Positions 18,050-27,261 of a stretch of DNA of 64,000 nt are shown here, piece by piece. The stretch is taken from positions 1 through 64,000 of the forward strand of contig NZ_JACVXA010000023.1 in the NCBI RefSeq assembly GCF_014903745.1. The letters run 5' to 3'. The position numbers and the translations under genes were made by a program. Source of the DNA: Mangrovicoccus algicola. Lineage in GTDB: Bacteria; Pseudomonadota; Alphaproteobacteria; Rhodobacterales; Rhodobacteraceae. How positions within the stretch are numbered: the stretch's first letter is position 1; the number at the start of each line of letters is the position of its first letter. The notes under the pieces are model-generated. The model did no database searches. It saw only the letters and a list, made by a program, of their open reading frames with translations, and was not told the origin of the DNA.

Positions 18050-20302
18050 ATGCGAGCCAATCTGGGCCAGTCGGCCTGGCGTGAATTCTTTCTCCGCCTG
18101 GAGCGGGGCCGCATGTCCAATGCCGCGACTCTGGGGCTGGTGCTTCTGGGTCCGGTGATGACGGTGGCCACCTTCCTCGTGCTGGGGCCCCTGGATCAGG
18201 GCAGCAGCGGCATGCCGCTCCGGCTGGTTCTGCTGGCGGACCTCGTCTATGTGCTGGTCATCGCGACGCTGGTGCTCAGCCGCATCGCCAAGATGGTGGC
18301 GGCGCGGCGGGCGCGCTCGGCCGGCAGCCGTCTGCACCTGCGCCTGACCGGGGTCTTCGCGCTGGTGGCGCTGGGGCCCACGGTGCTGGTCGCGGTCTTT
18401 GCCGGGCTGACGCTGAATGTCGGCCTCGAAGGCTGGTTCTCCGACCGGGTGCGGCAGGTGGTCGGCACCTCGCTGGCCGCGGCCCAGGCCTATGAGAACG
18501 AACATCGCGAGGGTCTGGCCACCGATGCCCGGGCCGTCGCGGATTTCCTCGACCGCCAGCGCCAGCAGACCGTGCTGATGTCCGACGGCGATGTCCGCCA
18601 GGTCCTGGGCCAGGCGCAGGGCGCCATCCAGCGCGGCCTGAAGGAGGCCTATGTCATCGATGGCGGCGGCGAGATCCGCGCCCGCGGCGACCGGTCCTAC
18701 CTGTTCAATTACGAAGCGCCCGCCGCCGATGACCTGCGCCGCGCCGAGGCCGGCGAGACCGTCATCATCGAGGACTGGCCGCATAACGAATACCGCGCGC
18801 TGATCCGGCTGGACGCCTTCGTCGACCGCTATCTCTATGTCTCGCGCACGGTCGATGGCGGGATCCTGACGCTTCTCGACGACACGCAGGCGACGGCCAC
18901 CTTCTACAACCAGCTGGAAACCCAGCGGGGGCGGCTGCTGTTCGAATTCGGCCTGATCTACCTGGGCTTCGCGCTGATCCTGATCCTGGCCTCGATCTGG
19001 CTGGGCCTGTGGTTCGCCGAGAAGCTGTCGAAGCCGGTGGGGCGCCTGGCCTCGGCGGCGCAGCGCGTGGGGCAGGGGCATCTGAACGTCAAGGTGCGCG
19101 AGGAAGAGGGCGATGACGAAATCGCCATGCTGGGGCGCATCTTCAACCAGATGACCGCGGAACTGTCGCGCCAGCGCACCAGCCTGATGGAGAATGCCGC
19201 CGCCTCGGAAACCCAGAGGCGGCTGTTCGATTCCGTCCTGGGCTCGGTCAGCGCCGGGGTGATCGGGCTCGATGCCGCGGGCCGGGTGGAATTCATCAAC
19301 CGCTCGGGGCGCTCGATGCTGGATCTCGAAGGGTTCGAGCCCGCCGGGCAGGAGCTGGACGAGATCGTGCCGGAATTCACGGGGCTGCTGGACACGCTGC
19401 GCGGCGGCTGGCGCGGACAGGTCCAGCAGGAGCTGAAGCTGCGCCGCAAGGGCGCGATGGAAAGCGTGCTGGCGCGGATGGGCGAGCGGCGCGGCGACGA
19501 CGGCGAACTCGAAGGTTTCGTGATCGCCTTCGACGACGTGACGGAACTGGTCTCGGCACAGCGCACCGCCGCCTGGGGCGATGTCGCGCGGCGCATCGCG
19601 CATGAGATCAAGAACCCGCTGACGCCCATCCAGCTTTCGGCCGAGCGGCTGAAGCGCAAATTCTCGCGCGAGGTGGCGGAGCCCGTGAAGCTGGGCGAGC
19701 TGACCGATGTGATCGTCCGCCAGACCGAGGATCTGCGGCGCATCGTCGATGAATTCTCGAAATTCGCCCGGATGCCCGAACCCAATGCCGCGCGCCAGGA
19801 CCTGGTCCTGCTGCTGCGCGAGACGGTGACGTTGCAGAAAAGCGGCAATCCCGGCATCCGGCTGCGCGCCGATCTGCCCGAGGGTCCCGTCTGGGGGGAT
19901 GTCGACAAGACGCTGATCGCCCAGGCGCTGACCAACCTGGTGAAGAACGCGATCGAGGCCACCGAGACCCGCGCCGAGAAGGGCGCGGCCGCCGCCTTCG
20001 CCCCGGAGGTGCGCGTGACGCTGGTCCCGGCCGCGCCGGGCGGCATGGCCGAGATCGCGATAGAGGATAACGGGCCCGGTTTCCCCGAGGACCGCGCGCG
20101 GCTTTTCGAACCCTATGTGACGACGCGCGAGAAGGGCACCGGGCTGGGCCTGGCCATCGTGCGCAAGATCGTCGAGGAACATGACGGCGAATTGCGTCTG
20201 GAGGACGCGGCCCCCTTCGGTGCGGACGGGCACCAGGGCGCGCGGGTGGTGATGCGCCTGCCGCCATGGTCCGGGGCCGTGCCCGAACGGGCGGCGGAAT
20301 GA
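18050..20302 (+). CDS. ntrY: Nitrogen/redox sensor histidine kinase NtrY
   Basis: A 750-residue transmembrane kinase paired with NtrX. Three membrane segments occur in the first 130 residues, then a periplasmic loop and a fourth segment near 300-325, a HAMP linker (K-L-S-K-P-V-G-R-L), a PAS domain (about 385-490), and a kinase core with phospho-acceptor His518 in [11 protein letters not shown]. The ATP site shows N-L-V-K-N-A-I-E-A and G-T-G-L-G-L-A-I. It starts 67 bases after ntrC and is followed by ntrX after 16 bases. Confidence 0.97.
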   Translation: MRANLGQSAWREFFLRLERGRMSNAATLGLVLLGPVMTVATFLVLGPLDQGSSGMPLRLVLLADLVYVLVIATLVLSRIAKMVAARRARSAGSRLHLRLTGVFALVALGPTVLVAVFAGLTLNVGLEGWFSDRVRQVVGTSLAAAQAYENEHREGLATDARAVADFLDRQRQQTVLMSDGDVRQVLGQAQGAIQRGLKEAYVIDGGGEIRARGDRSYLFNYEAPAADDLRRAEAGETVIIEDWPHNEYRALIRLDAFVDRYLYVSRTVDGGILTLLDDTQATATFYNQLETQRGRLLFEFGLIYLGFALILILASIWLGLWFAEKLSKPVGRLASAAQRVGQGHLNVKVREEEGDDEIAMLGRIFNQMTAELSRQRTSLMENAAASETQRRLFDSVLGSVSAGVIGLDAAGRVEFINRSGRSMLDLEGFEPAGQELDEIVPEFTGLLDTLRGGWRGQVQQELKLRRKGAMESVLARMGERRGDDGELEGFVIAFDDVTELVSAQRTAAWGDVARRIAHEIKNPLTPIQLSAERLKRKFSREVAEPVKLGELTDVIVRQTEDLRRIVDEFSKFARMPEPNAARQDLVLLLRETVTLQKSGNPGIRLRADLPEGPVWGDVDKTLIAQALTNLVKNAIEATETRAEKGAAAAFAPEVRVTLVPAAPGGMAEIAIEDNGPGFPEDRARLFEPYVTTREKGTGLGLAIVRKIVEEHDGELRLEDAAPFGADGHQGARVVMRLPPWSGAVPERAAE

Positions 20303-20318
20303 AAAAGAGGACAGAGGC

Positions 20319-21734
20319 ATGAGCGACATTCTGATCGTGGATGACGAACGCGACATCCGGGAACTGATCGGCGACATCCTGGAGGACGAGGGATTCTCCA
20401 CCCGGCGCGTCGGCACCTCGGATGCCTGCATCGCGGCGCTGTCCGACCAGCTGCCCGCGCTGATGATCCTCGATATCTGGCTGAAGGACAGCGACATGGA
20501 CGGGATCGACATCCTCTCCAAGGTCAAGCGCGAGACGCCCGAGGTCCCGGTGGTCATCATCTCGGGGCACGGCAATGTCGAGATCGCGGTCGCGGCGATC
20601 AAGCAGGGCGCCTATGACTTCATCGAGAAGCCCTTCAACATCGACCAGCTCCTGGTGGTGATCCGCCGCGCGATGGAGACCTCGCGGCTGCGGCGCGAGA
20701 ATTCCGAACTGCGCCGCGCGGAGGCCACGCCGACGGAACTGGTCGGCTCCTCCCCCGCCTTCCGGTCCTTCCGCGCCCAGCTCGACAAGGTCACGCGCTC
20801 CAACGGGCGGGTGATGCTGATGGGCGCGCCGGGCGCGGGCAAGGAAACCGCCGCGCGCTACATCCACCGCAACAGCCCGCGCGCAGGCGCGGCCTTTGTC
20901 ACCATGAATTGCGCCGCCATCGAGGCGGAGCGGCTGGAGGCGGCGCTGTTCGGCCGCGAATCCGAGGGCCAGCAGGTGGAGCCGGGGCTGCTGGAGCAGG
21001 CGGATGAAGGCACGCTCTATCTCGACGAGGTGGCGGATCTGTCGCCCGAGACCCAGGGCAAGCTGTTGCGGGTGCTGGTCGACCAGCGGTTCCAGCGCGT
21101 CGGCGGCTCCGCCCAGATCAATGTCGATGCGCGCATCATCTCGGCCACGGCGCGCGACCTGAAACGGGAAATCGCGGCGGGTCGGTTCCGCGAGGAACTG
21201 TATCACCGGCTGAACGTGGTGCCGATCCATGTCCCGGCGCTGGAGGAACGGCGCAGCGACATTCCGGAACTGGCCCTGCATTTCATCGAGCTTTTCCACC
21301 AGGCGGAGGGGCTGCCCGCGCGGGAGCTGAGCGAGGATGCGGCCGCGCTGATCCAGACGATGAGCTGGCCGGGCAATGTCCGCCAGCTGCGCAACATGAT
21401 CGAGAGGATCCTGATCCTCGGCCAGGATCGCGGCGCCATCGAGCCGGGCGAACTGCCGGGCCCCGACGGGGCGATGGGGGCGGGCAGCGAGGAAGAGCGG
21501 CTGATCCTGTCCAATGCCATCGCGCATCTGCCGCTGCGCGAGGCGCGCGAGCTGTTCGAGCGCGAATACCTGCTGACCCAGATCAACCGCTTCGGCGGCA
21601 ATATCTCCCGCACGGCGAATTTCGTCGGCATGGAACGCTCGGCGCTTCATCGCAAGCTGAAATCGCTGGGCGTGGTCACCTCGGCCAAGACCGGCGCGCG
21701 CATCGCCGCGCTGATCGACGAGGGCGAACCCTGA
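20319..21734 (+). CDS. ntrX: NtrX response regulator, also without GAFTGA
   Basis: A 471-residue regulator with receiver Asp52 (I-L-D-I-W), an AAA+ domain and a Fis-type C-terminal helix (S-R-T-A-N-F-V-G-M-E-R-S-A-L-H-R-K-L). The Walker A is G-A-P-G-A-G-K-E and Walker B is L-Y-L-D-E-V-A-D. The usual G-A-F-T-G-A is replaced by E-S-E-G-Q-Q-V-E-P-G after A-L-F-G-R, so sigma-54 activation is not expected. Family knowledge links NtrYX to nitrogen metabolism, redox response and envelope or cell-cycle functions in alphaproteobacteria. It is probably co-transcribed with trkA 64 bases downstream. Confidence 0.96.
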   Translation: MSDILIVDDERDIRELIGDILEDEGFSTRRVGTSDACIAALSDQLPALMILDIWLKDSDMDGIDILSKVKRETPEVPVVIISGHGNVEIAVAAIKQGAYDFIEKPFNIDQLLVVIRRAMETSRLRRENSELRRAEATPTELVGSSPAFRSFRAQLDKVTRSNGRVMLMGAPGAGKETAARYIHRNSPRAGAAFVTMNCAAIEAERLEAALFGRESEGQQVEPGLLEQADEGTLYLDEVADLSPETQGKLLRVLVDQRFQRVGGSAQINVDARIISATARDLKREIAAGRFREELYHRLNVVPIHVPALEERRSDIPELALHFIELFHQAEGLPARELSEDAAALIQTMSWPGNVRQLRNMIERILILGQDRGAIEPGELPGPDGAMGAGSEEERLILSNAIAHLPLREARELFEREYLLTQINRFGGNISRTANFVGMERSALHRKLKSLGVVTSAKTGARIAALIDEGEP

Positions 21735-21798
21735 GCGGAATTGACCCCGGCGCCCCGCCCGTGTCAGGACGGGGCCGGAGCTTGATGAAGGACGCGGC

Positions 21799-23175
21799 AT
21801 GAAAGTCATCATCTGCGGCGCGGGCCAGGTCGGCTGGCAGATCGCGCGGCACCTCTCGGTCGAGAGGAACGACGTGACCGTCGTCGACAGCAATCCCGAA
21901 CTGGTGCGCCGCGCCACCGACAACCTCGATGTCCAGGGGATCTCGGGCTTTGCCTCCTATCCCGACGTGCTGGCGCGGGCGGGGGCGAAGGATGCCGACA
22001 TGATCATCGCCGCGACCCATTCCGACGAGGTCAACATGGTCACCTGCCAGGTGGCGCATTCGGTCTTTGCCGTGCCGCGCAAGATCGCGCGGCTGCGCGC
22101 CCAGAGCTATCTGGACGCGATCTATTCCGACCTCTACCGGCGCGACCACCTGCCCATCGACGTGGTCATCAGCCCCGAACGCGAGGTCGCCGAGGCGGCG
22201 CTGTCGCGGCTGGCCGTGCCCATGGCCTTCGATACCGAGCAGTTCCTGGGCGGGCGGGCGCAGCTTCTGGGGATCGCGCTGGGACCGGATTGCCCGGTGC
22301 TGGACACGCCGCTGCGCCAGCTGACCGACCTGTTCTCGACCCTGCGCGCGGTGGTGGTCGGCGTCCGGCGCGAAGGCACGCTGTTCGCGCCCGATCCCGG
22401 CGACATGCTGTTCGCGGGGGACGAGATCTACGTCTTCACCCATGTCGACGATGCCGAGCGCACGATGGAGATCTTCGGCAAGACCAATCCCAAGCAGGAA
22501 CGCGTGGTCATCGTCGGCGGCGGCAATGTCGGGCTGGCCGTCGCGCGGCGGCTGGAGAAACAGGCCCGCCGCGTCCGCGTCCGCATGATCGAGCGCAGCC
22601 GGCAGATCGCCGAACGCGCGGCCGATGCGCTGGAACGGACGATCGTGCTGAACGGCGACGGGCTGGATGCCGCGCTGCTGGAGGAGGCGGGGATCGACCG
22701 CGCCGATGCCATCCTGACCGTGACCGATGACGACAAGGTCAACCTGCTGGCCGCCGTGCGCGCCAAGGCCAAGGGCTGTCCCATGGCGATCAGCCTGGTC
22801 AACGATCCCTCGCTTCTGCCGCTGATGGGGCCCCTGGAGATCGACGCCTATATCAACCCGCGCTCGACCACCGTGTCCTCGATCCTGCGCCATGTCCGCC
22901 ACGGACGGGTGCGCGGCGTCTATTCCATCGGCGATGCCGAGGCCGAGATCATCGAGGCGCAGGTGCTGTCGACCTCGCCCATCGCGGGCAACATGATCCG
23001 CGACATCGCCTTTCCCGAGGGCGTGCTGATCGGGGCGGTGCTGAAGGACGAGACCGTCATCACCCCCAGGGGCGACACGCGGCTGGAGGAAGGCGACGTC
23101 ATCTCGCTTTTCGCGCTGACCGCGGATGTGCCGGAGGTGGAGCGCCTGCTGCAGGTCTCCATCGACTTCTTCTGA
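21799..23175 (+). CDS. trkA: Trk potassium uptake regulatory protein TrkA
   Basis: A 458-residue cytosolic NAD(H)/ATP-binding subunit gating TrkH. Two RCK repeats are visible, each with a Rossmann glycine motif: G-A-G-Q-V-G-W-Q-I-A near residue 5 and G-G-G-N-V-G-L-A-V-A near 237; each is followed by a TrkA-C domain. Length is that of standard TrkA. The ATG follows a GAAGGA site, and trkH begins one base after the stop. Confidence 0.98.
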   Translation: MKVIICGAGQVGWQIARHLSVERNDVTVVDSNPELVRRATDNLDVQGISGFASYPDVLARAGAKDADMIIAATHSDEVNMVTCQVAHSVFAVPRKIARLRAQSYLDAIYSDLYRRDHLPIDVVISPEREVAEAALSRLAVPMAFDTEQFLGGRAQLLGIALGPDCPVLDTPLRQLTDLFSTLRAVVVGVRREGTLFAPDPGDMLFAGDEIYVFTHVDDAERTMEIFGKTNPKQERVVIVGGGNVGLAVARRLEKQARRVRVRMIERSRQIAERAADALERTIVLNGDGLDAALLEEAGIDRADAILTVTDDDKVNLLAAVRAKAKGCPMAISLVNDPSLLPLMGPLEIDAYINPRSTTVSSILRHVRHGRVRGVYSIGDAEAEIIEAQVLSTSPIAGNMIRDIAFPEGVLIGAVLKDETVITPRGDTRLEEGDVISLFALTADVPEVERLLQVSIDFF

Positions 23176-23176
23176 C

Positions 23177-24697
23177 ATGCGGATGCATTGGGAGCGGGTC
23201 CCGCTTTTCCTGTGGTTCACCGGCATCTGCGCGCTGGCGATGCTTCCTCCGGCGCTTCTGGCGGCGACGGATGGCGATTTCGAGGCCGGCCGGCCGTTCC
23301 TCTACGGCGCGGTGCTTCTGTGCAGCGTGACCTTCATGATCGCGCTGGCGATGAACAACCGTCCCTCGGCCATGCCCGCGCGCGAACAGCTGCTGGCGCT
23401 GCTGGGCGCCTTCACCGTGCTGCCGGCGATCCTGGCCTGGCCGCTGATGGAGGCCGCGCCGGGGCTGGCCTGGCTCGATGCCTGGCTGGAGATGGTCTCG
23501 GCCGCCACCACGACCGGCATGACGATGGAGCCCGCCCCCCTTGCCTGGAGCCGCGCGGTGCATCTGTGGCGTGCCGAGATCGGCTGGCTGGGCGGGCTGC
23601 TGATCTGGGTGGCGGCGATCGCCATCCTCGCGCCGCTGCGGATCGGCGGGTTCGAACTGATCTTGCCGCGCAACCGCGAGATCCGCCGCGAGGTGCAGTG
23701 GATGGGCCAGAGGGCCATGACGCCGCAACAGCGCATCCTGCGCGCCACCGCCACGCTGGGATGGGTCTATGCCGGGCTGACCTTCGCGCTGTGGATCCTG
23801 CTGATGGTGGTGGGGGAAATGCCCTTCATCGCGCTGTGCCACGCGATGGCCGTGCTCTCCACCTCGGGGATCTCGCCGGTGGGCGGGCTGACCGGCGGGC
23901 AGGCGGGCATTCCCGGAGAACTGGTGATCTTCGCCTTCCTGATCTTCGCGGTCAGCCGCCGCAGCTTCTCGCGCGATCTGCCCGCGCTCGGCAATCGCTG
24001 GATCTGGCAGGAACCCGAGGTGATGGTGGCGGCGGGCTGCGTCGCGCTGGTCACGATGGTCCTGTTCATGCGCCACTGGTACGTGCTGTTCGAAACGGCC
24101 GAGAGCTTCGGCATCGGGCTGATCCCGCGGGCCGTGTGGGGCGCCGTCTTCACCTCCGCCTCCTTCCTGACCACCACCGGTTTCGTCAGCGAGCAGTGGG
24201 AAATCGCCCGCCTGTGGTCCGGCCTGTCGACGCCGGGCATGGTGCTGATGGGGCTCGCGCTGATCGGCGGCGGGGTGGCGACCTCGGCCGGCGGGGTGAA
24301 GCTCCTGCGCATCTACGTGCTCTACAAGCACGGCCAGCATGAAATCTCGCGGCTGATCCATCCCTCGACGGTCGGCGGCGTCGGGTCCCGCCAACGGCTT
24401 TTCGGACGCGAGGCGGCCTTCATCGCCTGGCTCTTCTTCATGGTCACGGCGCTGTCCATCGCCTTCGTCTCGATGGTGCTGTCCCTCGTGGGGCACAGTT
24501 TCGAGACCGCGACCGTGCTGACCCTGGCCGCCATCTCCAATACCGGCCAGCTGACCCAGGTGGCGGTGATGCCCGCCATCGTGCCGGCCTCGCTGTCGCC
24601 CGCGACCAAGCTGGTGCTGGCGGCGGCCATGGCGCTGGGGCGGCTGGAAACCCTGGCCATCATCGCGCTACTGAATCCGAATTTCTGGCGCCGCTGA
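23177..24697 (+). CDS. trkH: Trk potassium channel/transporter membrane subunit TrkH
   Basis: A 506-residue inner-membrane protein with about ten hydrophobic segments and four selectivity-filter-like loops (A-A-T-T-T-G-M-T near 112, S-T-S-G-I-S-P-V near 231, T-T-T-G-F-V near 334, S-N-T-G-Q-L near 454). It forms the K+ path regulated by TrkA. The ATG at 23177, one base after trkA, gives a normal N-terminus; the longer frame from 23126 lies inside trkA. Confidence 0.96.
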   Translation: MRMHWERVPLFLWFTGICALAMLPPALLAATDGDFEAGRPFLYGAVLLCSVTFMIALAMNNRPSAMPAREQLLALLGAFTVLPAILAWPLMEAAPGLAWLDAWLEMVSAATTTGMTMEPAPLAWSRAVHLWRAEIGWLGGLLIWVAAIAILAPLRIGGFELILPRNREIRREVQWMGQRAMTPQQRILRATATLGWVYAGLTFALWILLMVVGEMPFIALCHAMAVLSTSGISPVGGLTGGQAGIPGELVIFAFLIFAVSRRSFSRDLPALGNRWIWQEPEVMVAAGCVALVTMVLFMRHWYVLFETAESFGIGLIPRAVWGAVFTSASFLTTTGFVSEQWEIARLWSGLSTPGMVLMGLALIGGGVATSAGGVKLLRIYVLYKHGQHEISRLIHPSTVGGVGSRQRLFGREAAFIAWLFFMVTALSIAFVSMVLSLVGHSFETATVLTLAAISNTGQLTQVAVMPAIVPASLSPATKLVLAAAMALGRLETLAIIALLNPNFWRR

Positions 24698-24844
24698 GCC
24701 CGGCGGGGCGGCGTTTTGCATTATTGCCGCAATGCGAAATATTTCCGCGGAACAGGCTTGCCGGGGTCTGGAACTCCCCCGGAGGCCGCGACATACTCGG
24801 GCGCGTGCGTATCCGGTCCGACAAAAACGGAAGAACAAGACAAA

Positions 24845-25078
24845 ATGCCGTCAGACAAGCAAAATCTCCAGGACGCGTTCCTCAATCACGTCCGCAAGAC
24901 CAAGGTTCCGGTGACGATCTTCCTGATCAACGGTGTCAAGCTGCAAGGCGTCATCACCTGGTTCGACAATTTCTGCGTGCTGCTGCGCCGGGACGGACAG
25001 TCCCAGCTGGTTTACAAGCACGCGATCTCGACCATCATGCCGAGCTCTCCCATCAATCTTTATGACGGGGACGACTGA
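24845..25078 (+). CDS. hfq: RNA chaperone Hfq
   Basis: A 77-residue Sm-like hexameric protein that pairs small RNAs with mRNAs. The Sm1 region (Q-N-L-Q-D-A-F-L-N through [10 protein letters not shown]) and the Sm2 motif Y-K-H-A-I-S-T are intact, and the C-terminal tail is short, as in other Rhodobacterales. The ATG at 24845 is chosen for homology; the 130 bases of open frame upstream encode nothing conserved. hflX follows immediately. Confidence 0.98.
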   Translation: MPSDKQNLQDAFLNHVRKTKVPVTIFLINGVKLQGVITWFDNFCVLLRRDGQSQLVYKHAISTIMPSSPINLYDGDD

Positions 25079-26358
25079 TCGATACCCCTGAGACCGAGGA
25101 AAGGCCGGCCCGCGCCTTCGTCCTCCATCCCGACCTGAAATCGGACCGTGACCGGCGCGAGGCCGCCAGGGCGCTGGAAGAAGCCGTCTCGCTGGCGGCT
25201 GCCCTGCCGGGCATCGAGCTGGCAGGCCAGGCTGTCGTGCCGCTTGCCCGGCCCCGGGCAGGCTACCTGTTCGGCTCCGGCAAGATGGACGAGCTGGGCC
25301 AGATGCTGAAGGCGGCCGAGGCCGACCTGGTGCTGATCGACGGACCGGTGACGCCGGTGCAGCAGCGCAACCTGGAAAAGGCGTGGAAGGTCAAGCTTCT
25401 GGACCGGACCGGGCTGATCCTGGAAATCTTCGCCGACCGTGCGCGTACCCGCGAGGGCGTGCTGCAGGTGGAGATGGCCGCGCTCAGCTACCAGCGCACG
25501 CGGCTGGTGCGGGCCTGGACCCACCTGGAACGGCAGCGCGGCGGGCTCGGCTTCGTCGGCGGTCCCGGCGAGACCCAGATCGAGGCCGACCGCCGCGCCA
25601 TCGACGAACAGATCGTCCGCATCAAGCGGCAGCTGGAAAAGGTGGTGAAGACCCGCACGCTGCACCGCGCGGCGCGCGCCAAGGTGCCCTATCCGGTGGT
25701 TGCGCTGGTGGGCTATACCAATGCGGGCAAGTCGACGCTGTTCAACCGCGTCACCGGTGCGGAAGTCCTGGCCAAGGACATGCTTTTCGCCACGCTCGAT
25801 CCGACCATGCGCGAATTGCAGATCGGGGACGGGCCCAAGGTGATCCTGTCGGACACGGTGGGGTTCATCTCCGACCTGCCGACCCAGCTGGTCGCCGCCT
25901 TCCGCGCGACGCTGGAGGAGGTTCTGTCGGCCGACCTGATCCTGCATGTGCGCGACATCTCGCATCCCGAGACGGCGATGCAGGCCGAGAACGTCACCGA
26001 GATCCTCACCGGTCTGGGCGTCGGCAAGGACGTGCCGCAATTCGAGATCTGGAACAAGATCGACCAGCTGCCCGGGCCCGAGCGCGAGGAGATCGCCAAT
26101 CGCGCCGCGCGCAGCGACGGCATCTTCGCCATCTCCGCGCTGAGCGGGCAGGGGATCGAGGGGCTGCTGGAGGCGGTTGCCGCACAGTTCCAGGATCATC
26201 GCCACGAAGAGGTGCTGGAGCTGGGTTTCGGCGACGGCCGCCGGCGGGCCTGGCTTTTCGACGAGAATGTCGTCCAATCCGAGACCCAGACCGAGGAGGG
26301 TTTCACCCTCACCGTATTCTGGACCCAGCGCCAGGCCGACCGCTACCGCCGTCTCTGA
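25075..26358 (+). CDS. hflX: GTPase HflX, probable non-AUG start
   Basis: A ribosome-associated GTPase of about 427 residues that splits stalled or hibernating ribosomes. The HflX domain shows [13 protein letters not shown]; the G domain has [18 protein letters not shown] and N-K-I-D. The first in-frame ATG/GTG/TTG-type start that fits (25237) would remove about 54 residues that look family-like ([11 protein letters not shown] onward). The frame is closed by TGA at 25063, so initiation must use CTG at 25075, overlapping the hfq stop, ATC at 25078, or a rare codon a little later. GGGGA lies just upstream. Confidence 0.9.
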   Translation: MIDTPETEERPARAFVLHPDLKSDRDRREAARALEEAVSLAAALPGIELAGQAVVPLARPRAGYLFGSGKMDELGQMLKAAEADLVLIDGPVTPVQQRNLEKAWKVKLLDRTGLILEIFADRARTREGVLQVEMAALSYQRTRLVRAWTHLERQRGGLGFVGGPGETQIEADRRAIDEQIVRIKRQLEKVVKTRTLHRAARAKVPYPVVALVGYTNAGKSTLFNRVTGAEVLAKDMLFATLDPTMRELQIGDGPKVILSDTVGFISDLPTQLVAAFRATLEEVLSADLILHVRDISHPETAMQAENVTEILTGLGVGKDVPQFEIWNKIDQLPGPEREEIANRAARSDGIFAISALSGQGIEGLLEAVAAQFQDHRHEEVLELGFGDGRRRAWLFDENVVQSETQTEEGFTLTVFWTQRQADRYRRL

Positions 26359-26362
26359 CGGC

Positions 26363-26537
26363 GGTTGCAAATCGCAACCCCGGCCGCGGGCGCGCGCCGC
26401 CCGCCCGGGCCGCTTTTCTGTTCCGATAGCCGGGCGAAACTGTCGGGCGAAGCTGCAGGTTGCATGATGCAACCTGAACAGCGGCAAAAGGCGCGGCGCC
26501 GCGGAGCTTCGCATTCCCGTGGTTTCAGTCCGCAACC
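26363..26537. repeat. Cluster of three GGTTGC-N5-GCAACC dyads
   Basis: Three copies lie in the 296-base gap between convergent hflX and the HxlR gene: 26363-26379 (perfect arms, spacer AAATC), 26458-26474 (perfect arms, spacer ATGAT, extended to a ten-base-pair palindrome) and 26521-26537 (left arm GGTTTC, spacer AGTCC). The first begins five bases after the hflX stop. None is followed by a T run, so these are not ordinary intrinsic terminators. I see no other structure in the gap. Confidence 0.78.
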
Positions 26538-26654
26538 AGGGCGAAGGATGCACCTGCCGCCGGGGGCACCCCGCGCATCGTGCCGGACAGTCAGAGAGGT
26601 CGCGCCGCCTCTCCGGGGGGGGGGCGCGGATGGGCCCGCGATCGGCAGGCAGGC

Positions 26655-27182
26655 TCAGGCGGCGCGGTCCGCGGGCAGGGCGATCGGGCCGAAGCCGTTG
26701 ATCACGTCGCCCTCTGCCTCGGAAAGGCGCACGCGGATCGACAGGCGGGCCGGACGGTCCTGCAGATGCTCGGCCCGCAGCTCGTCCTGGAAGCGGCGCC
26801 ACAATCTCGGACCGCCGCCATAGAACAGCCGGGCGCGCAGATCCCCGGTCCCCGGGGCGGGATCAAGCCCCCAGGCGCAAAGCTCGACAATGGCGGGCAG
26901 AAGCGCGATCGCCGCCTCGGTCAGGGCATAGGGCCGCCGCCGCCGGGCATCCGCCTGCGGCGCGCGGGTCAGCAGCCCCGCCGCCACCATGCGTTTCAGC
27001 CGGGCCGAGAGGATGTTGCTGGCAATGCCCTCGCGCGATCCGTCCTTCAATTCGCGGAACCCGCGATGGCCGTCGAACATGATGTCGCGCAGGATCAGCA
27101 GCGTCCAGCGATCCCCCAGCAGCCGCGTCGCGCGGCACAGCGGGTCCTCGCCTGCGGGGGCGGTGTCTTCGGGTCGTGTCAT
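26655..27182 (-). CDS. HxlR-family winged-helix transcriptional regulator
   Basis: A 175-residue DNA-binding protein. The HxlR signature L-L-G-D-R-W-T-L-L-I-L-R-D-I-M-F and the recognition region R-E-G-I-A-S-N-I-L-S-A-R-L-K-R-M are clear; the C-terminal 70 residues may be an SCP2/ligand-type extension. The ATG at 27182 is preferred over an upstream in-frame start at 27245. A perfect inverted repeat lies 19-49 bases upstream, consistent with autoregulation. It follows the acylase-family gene on the same strand. Confidence 0.88.
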   Translation of the reverse strand: MTRPEDTAPAGEDPLCRATRLLGDRWTLLILRDIMFDGHRGFRELKDGSREGIASNILSARLKRMVAAGLLTRAPQADARRRRPYALTEAAIALLPAIVELCAWGLDPAPGTGDLRARLFYGGGPRLWRRFQDELRAEHLQDRPARLSIRVRLSEAEGDVINGFGPIALPADRAA

Positions 27183-27200
27183 GGCGGTTTCACCTTGCAA

Positions 27201-27231
27201 TCTGTCTGCGGGACCAGAATTCGCAGACAGA
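27201..27231. promoter_or_regulatory. Perfect 10-base inverted repeat, candidate HxlR operator
   Basis: TCTGTCTGCG and its exact complement are separated by 11 bases between the acylase stop and the HxlR regulator start. The spacing of about two helical turns between arm centres suits a dimeric winged-helix protein. Confidence 0.5.
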
Positions 27232-27261
27232 TGCTGACAACCCATTAACCCTGATCCGGTG

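Noticed and set aside
17936-20602. 888-codon minus-strand frame opposite ntrY
   Set aside because: Shadow of ntrY; composition is typical of antisense GC-rich translation and no ribosome site or homology is seen.
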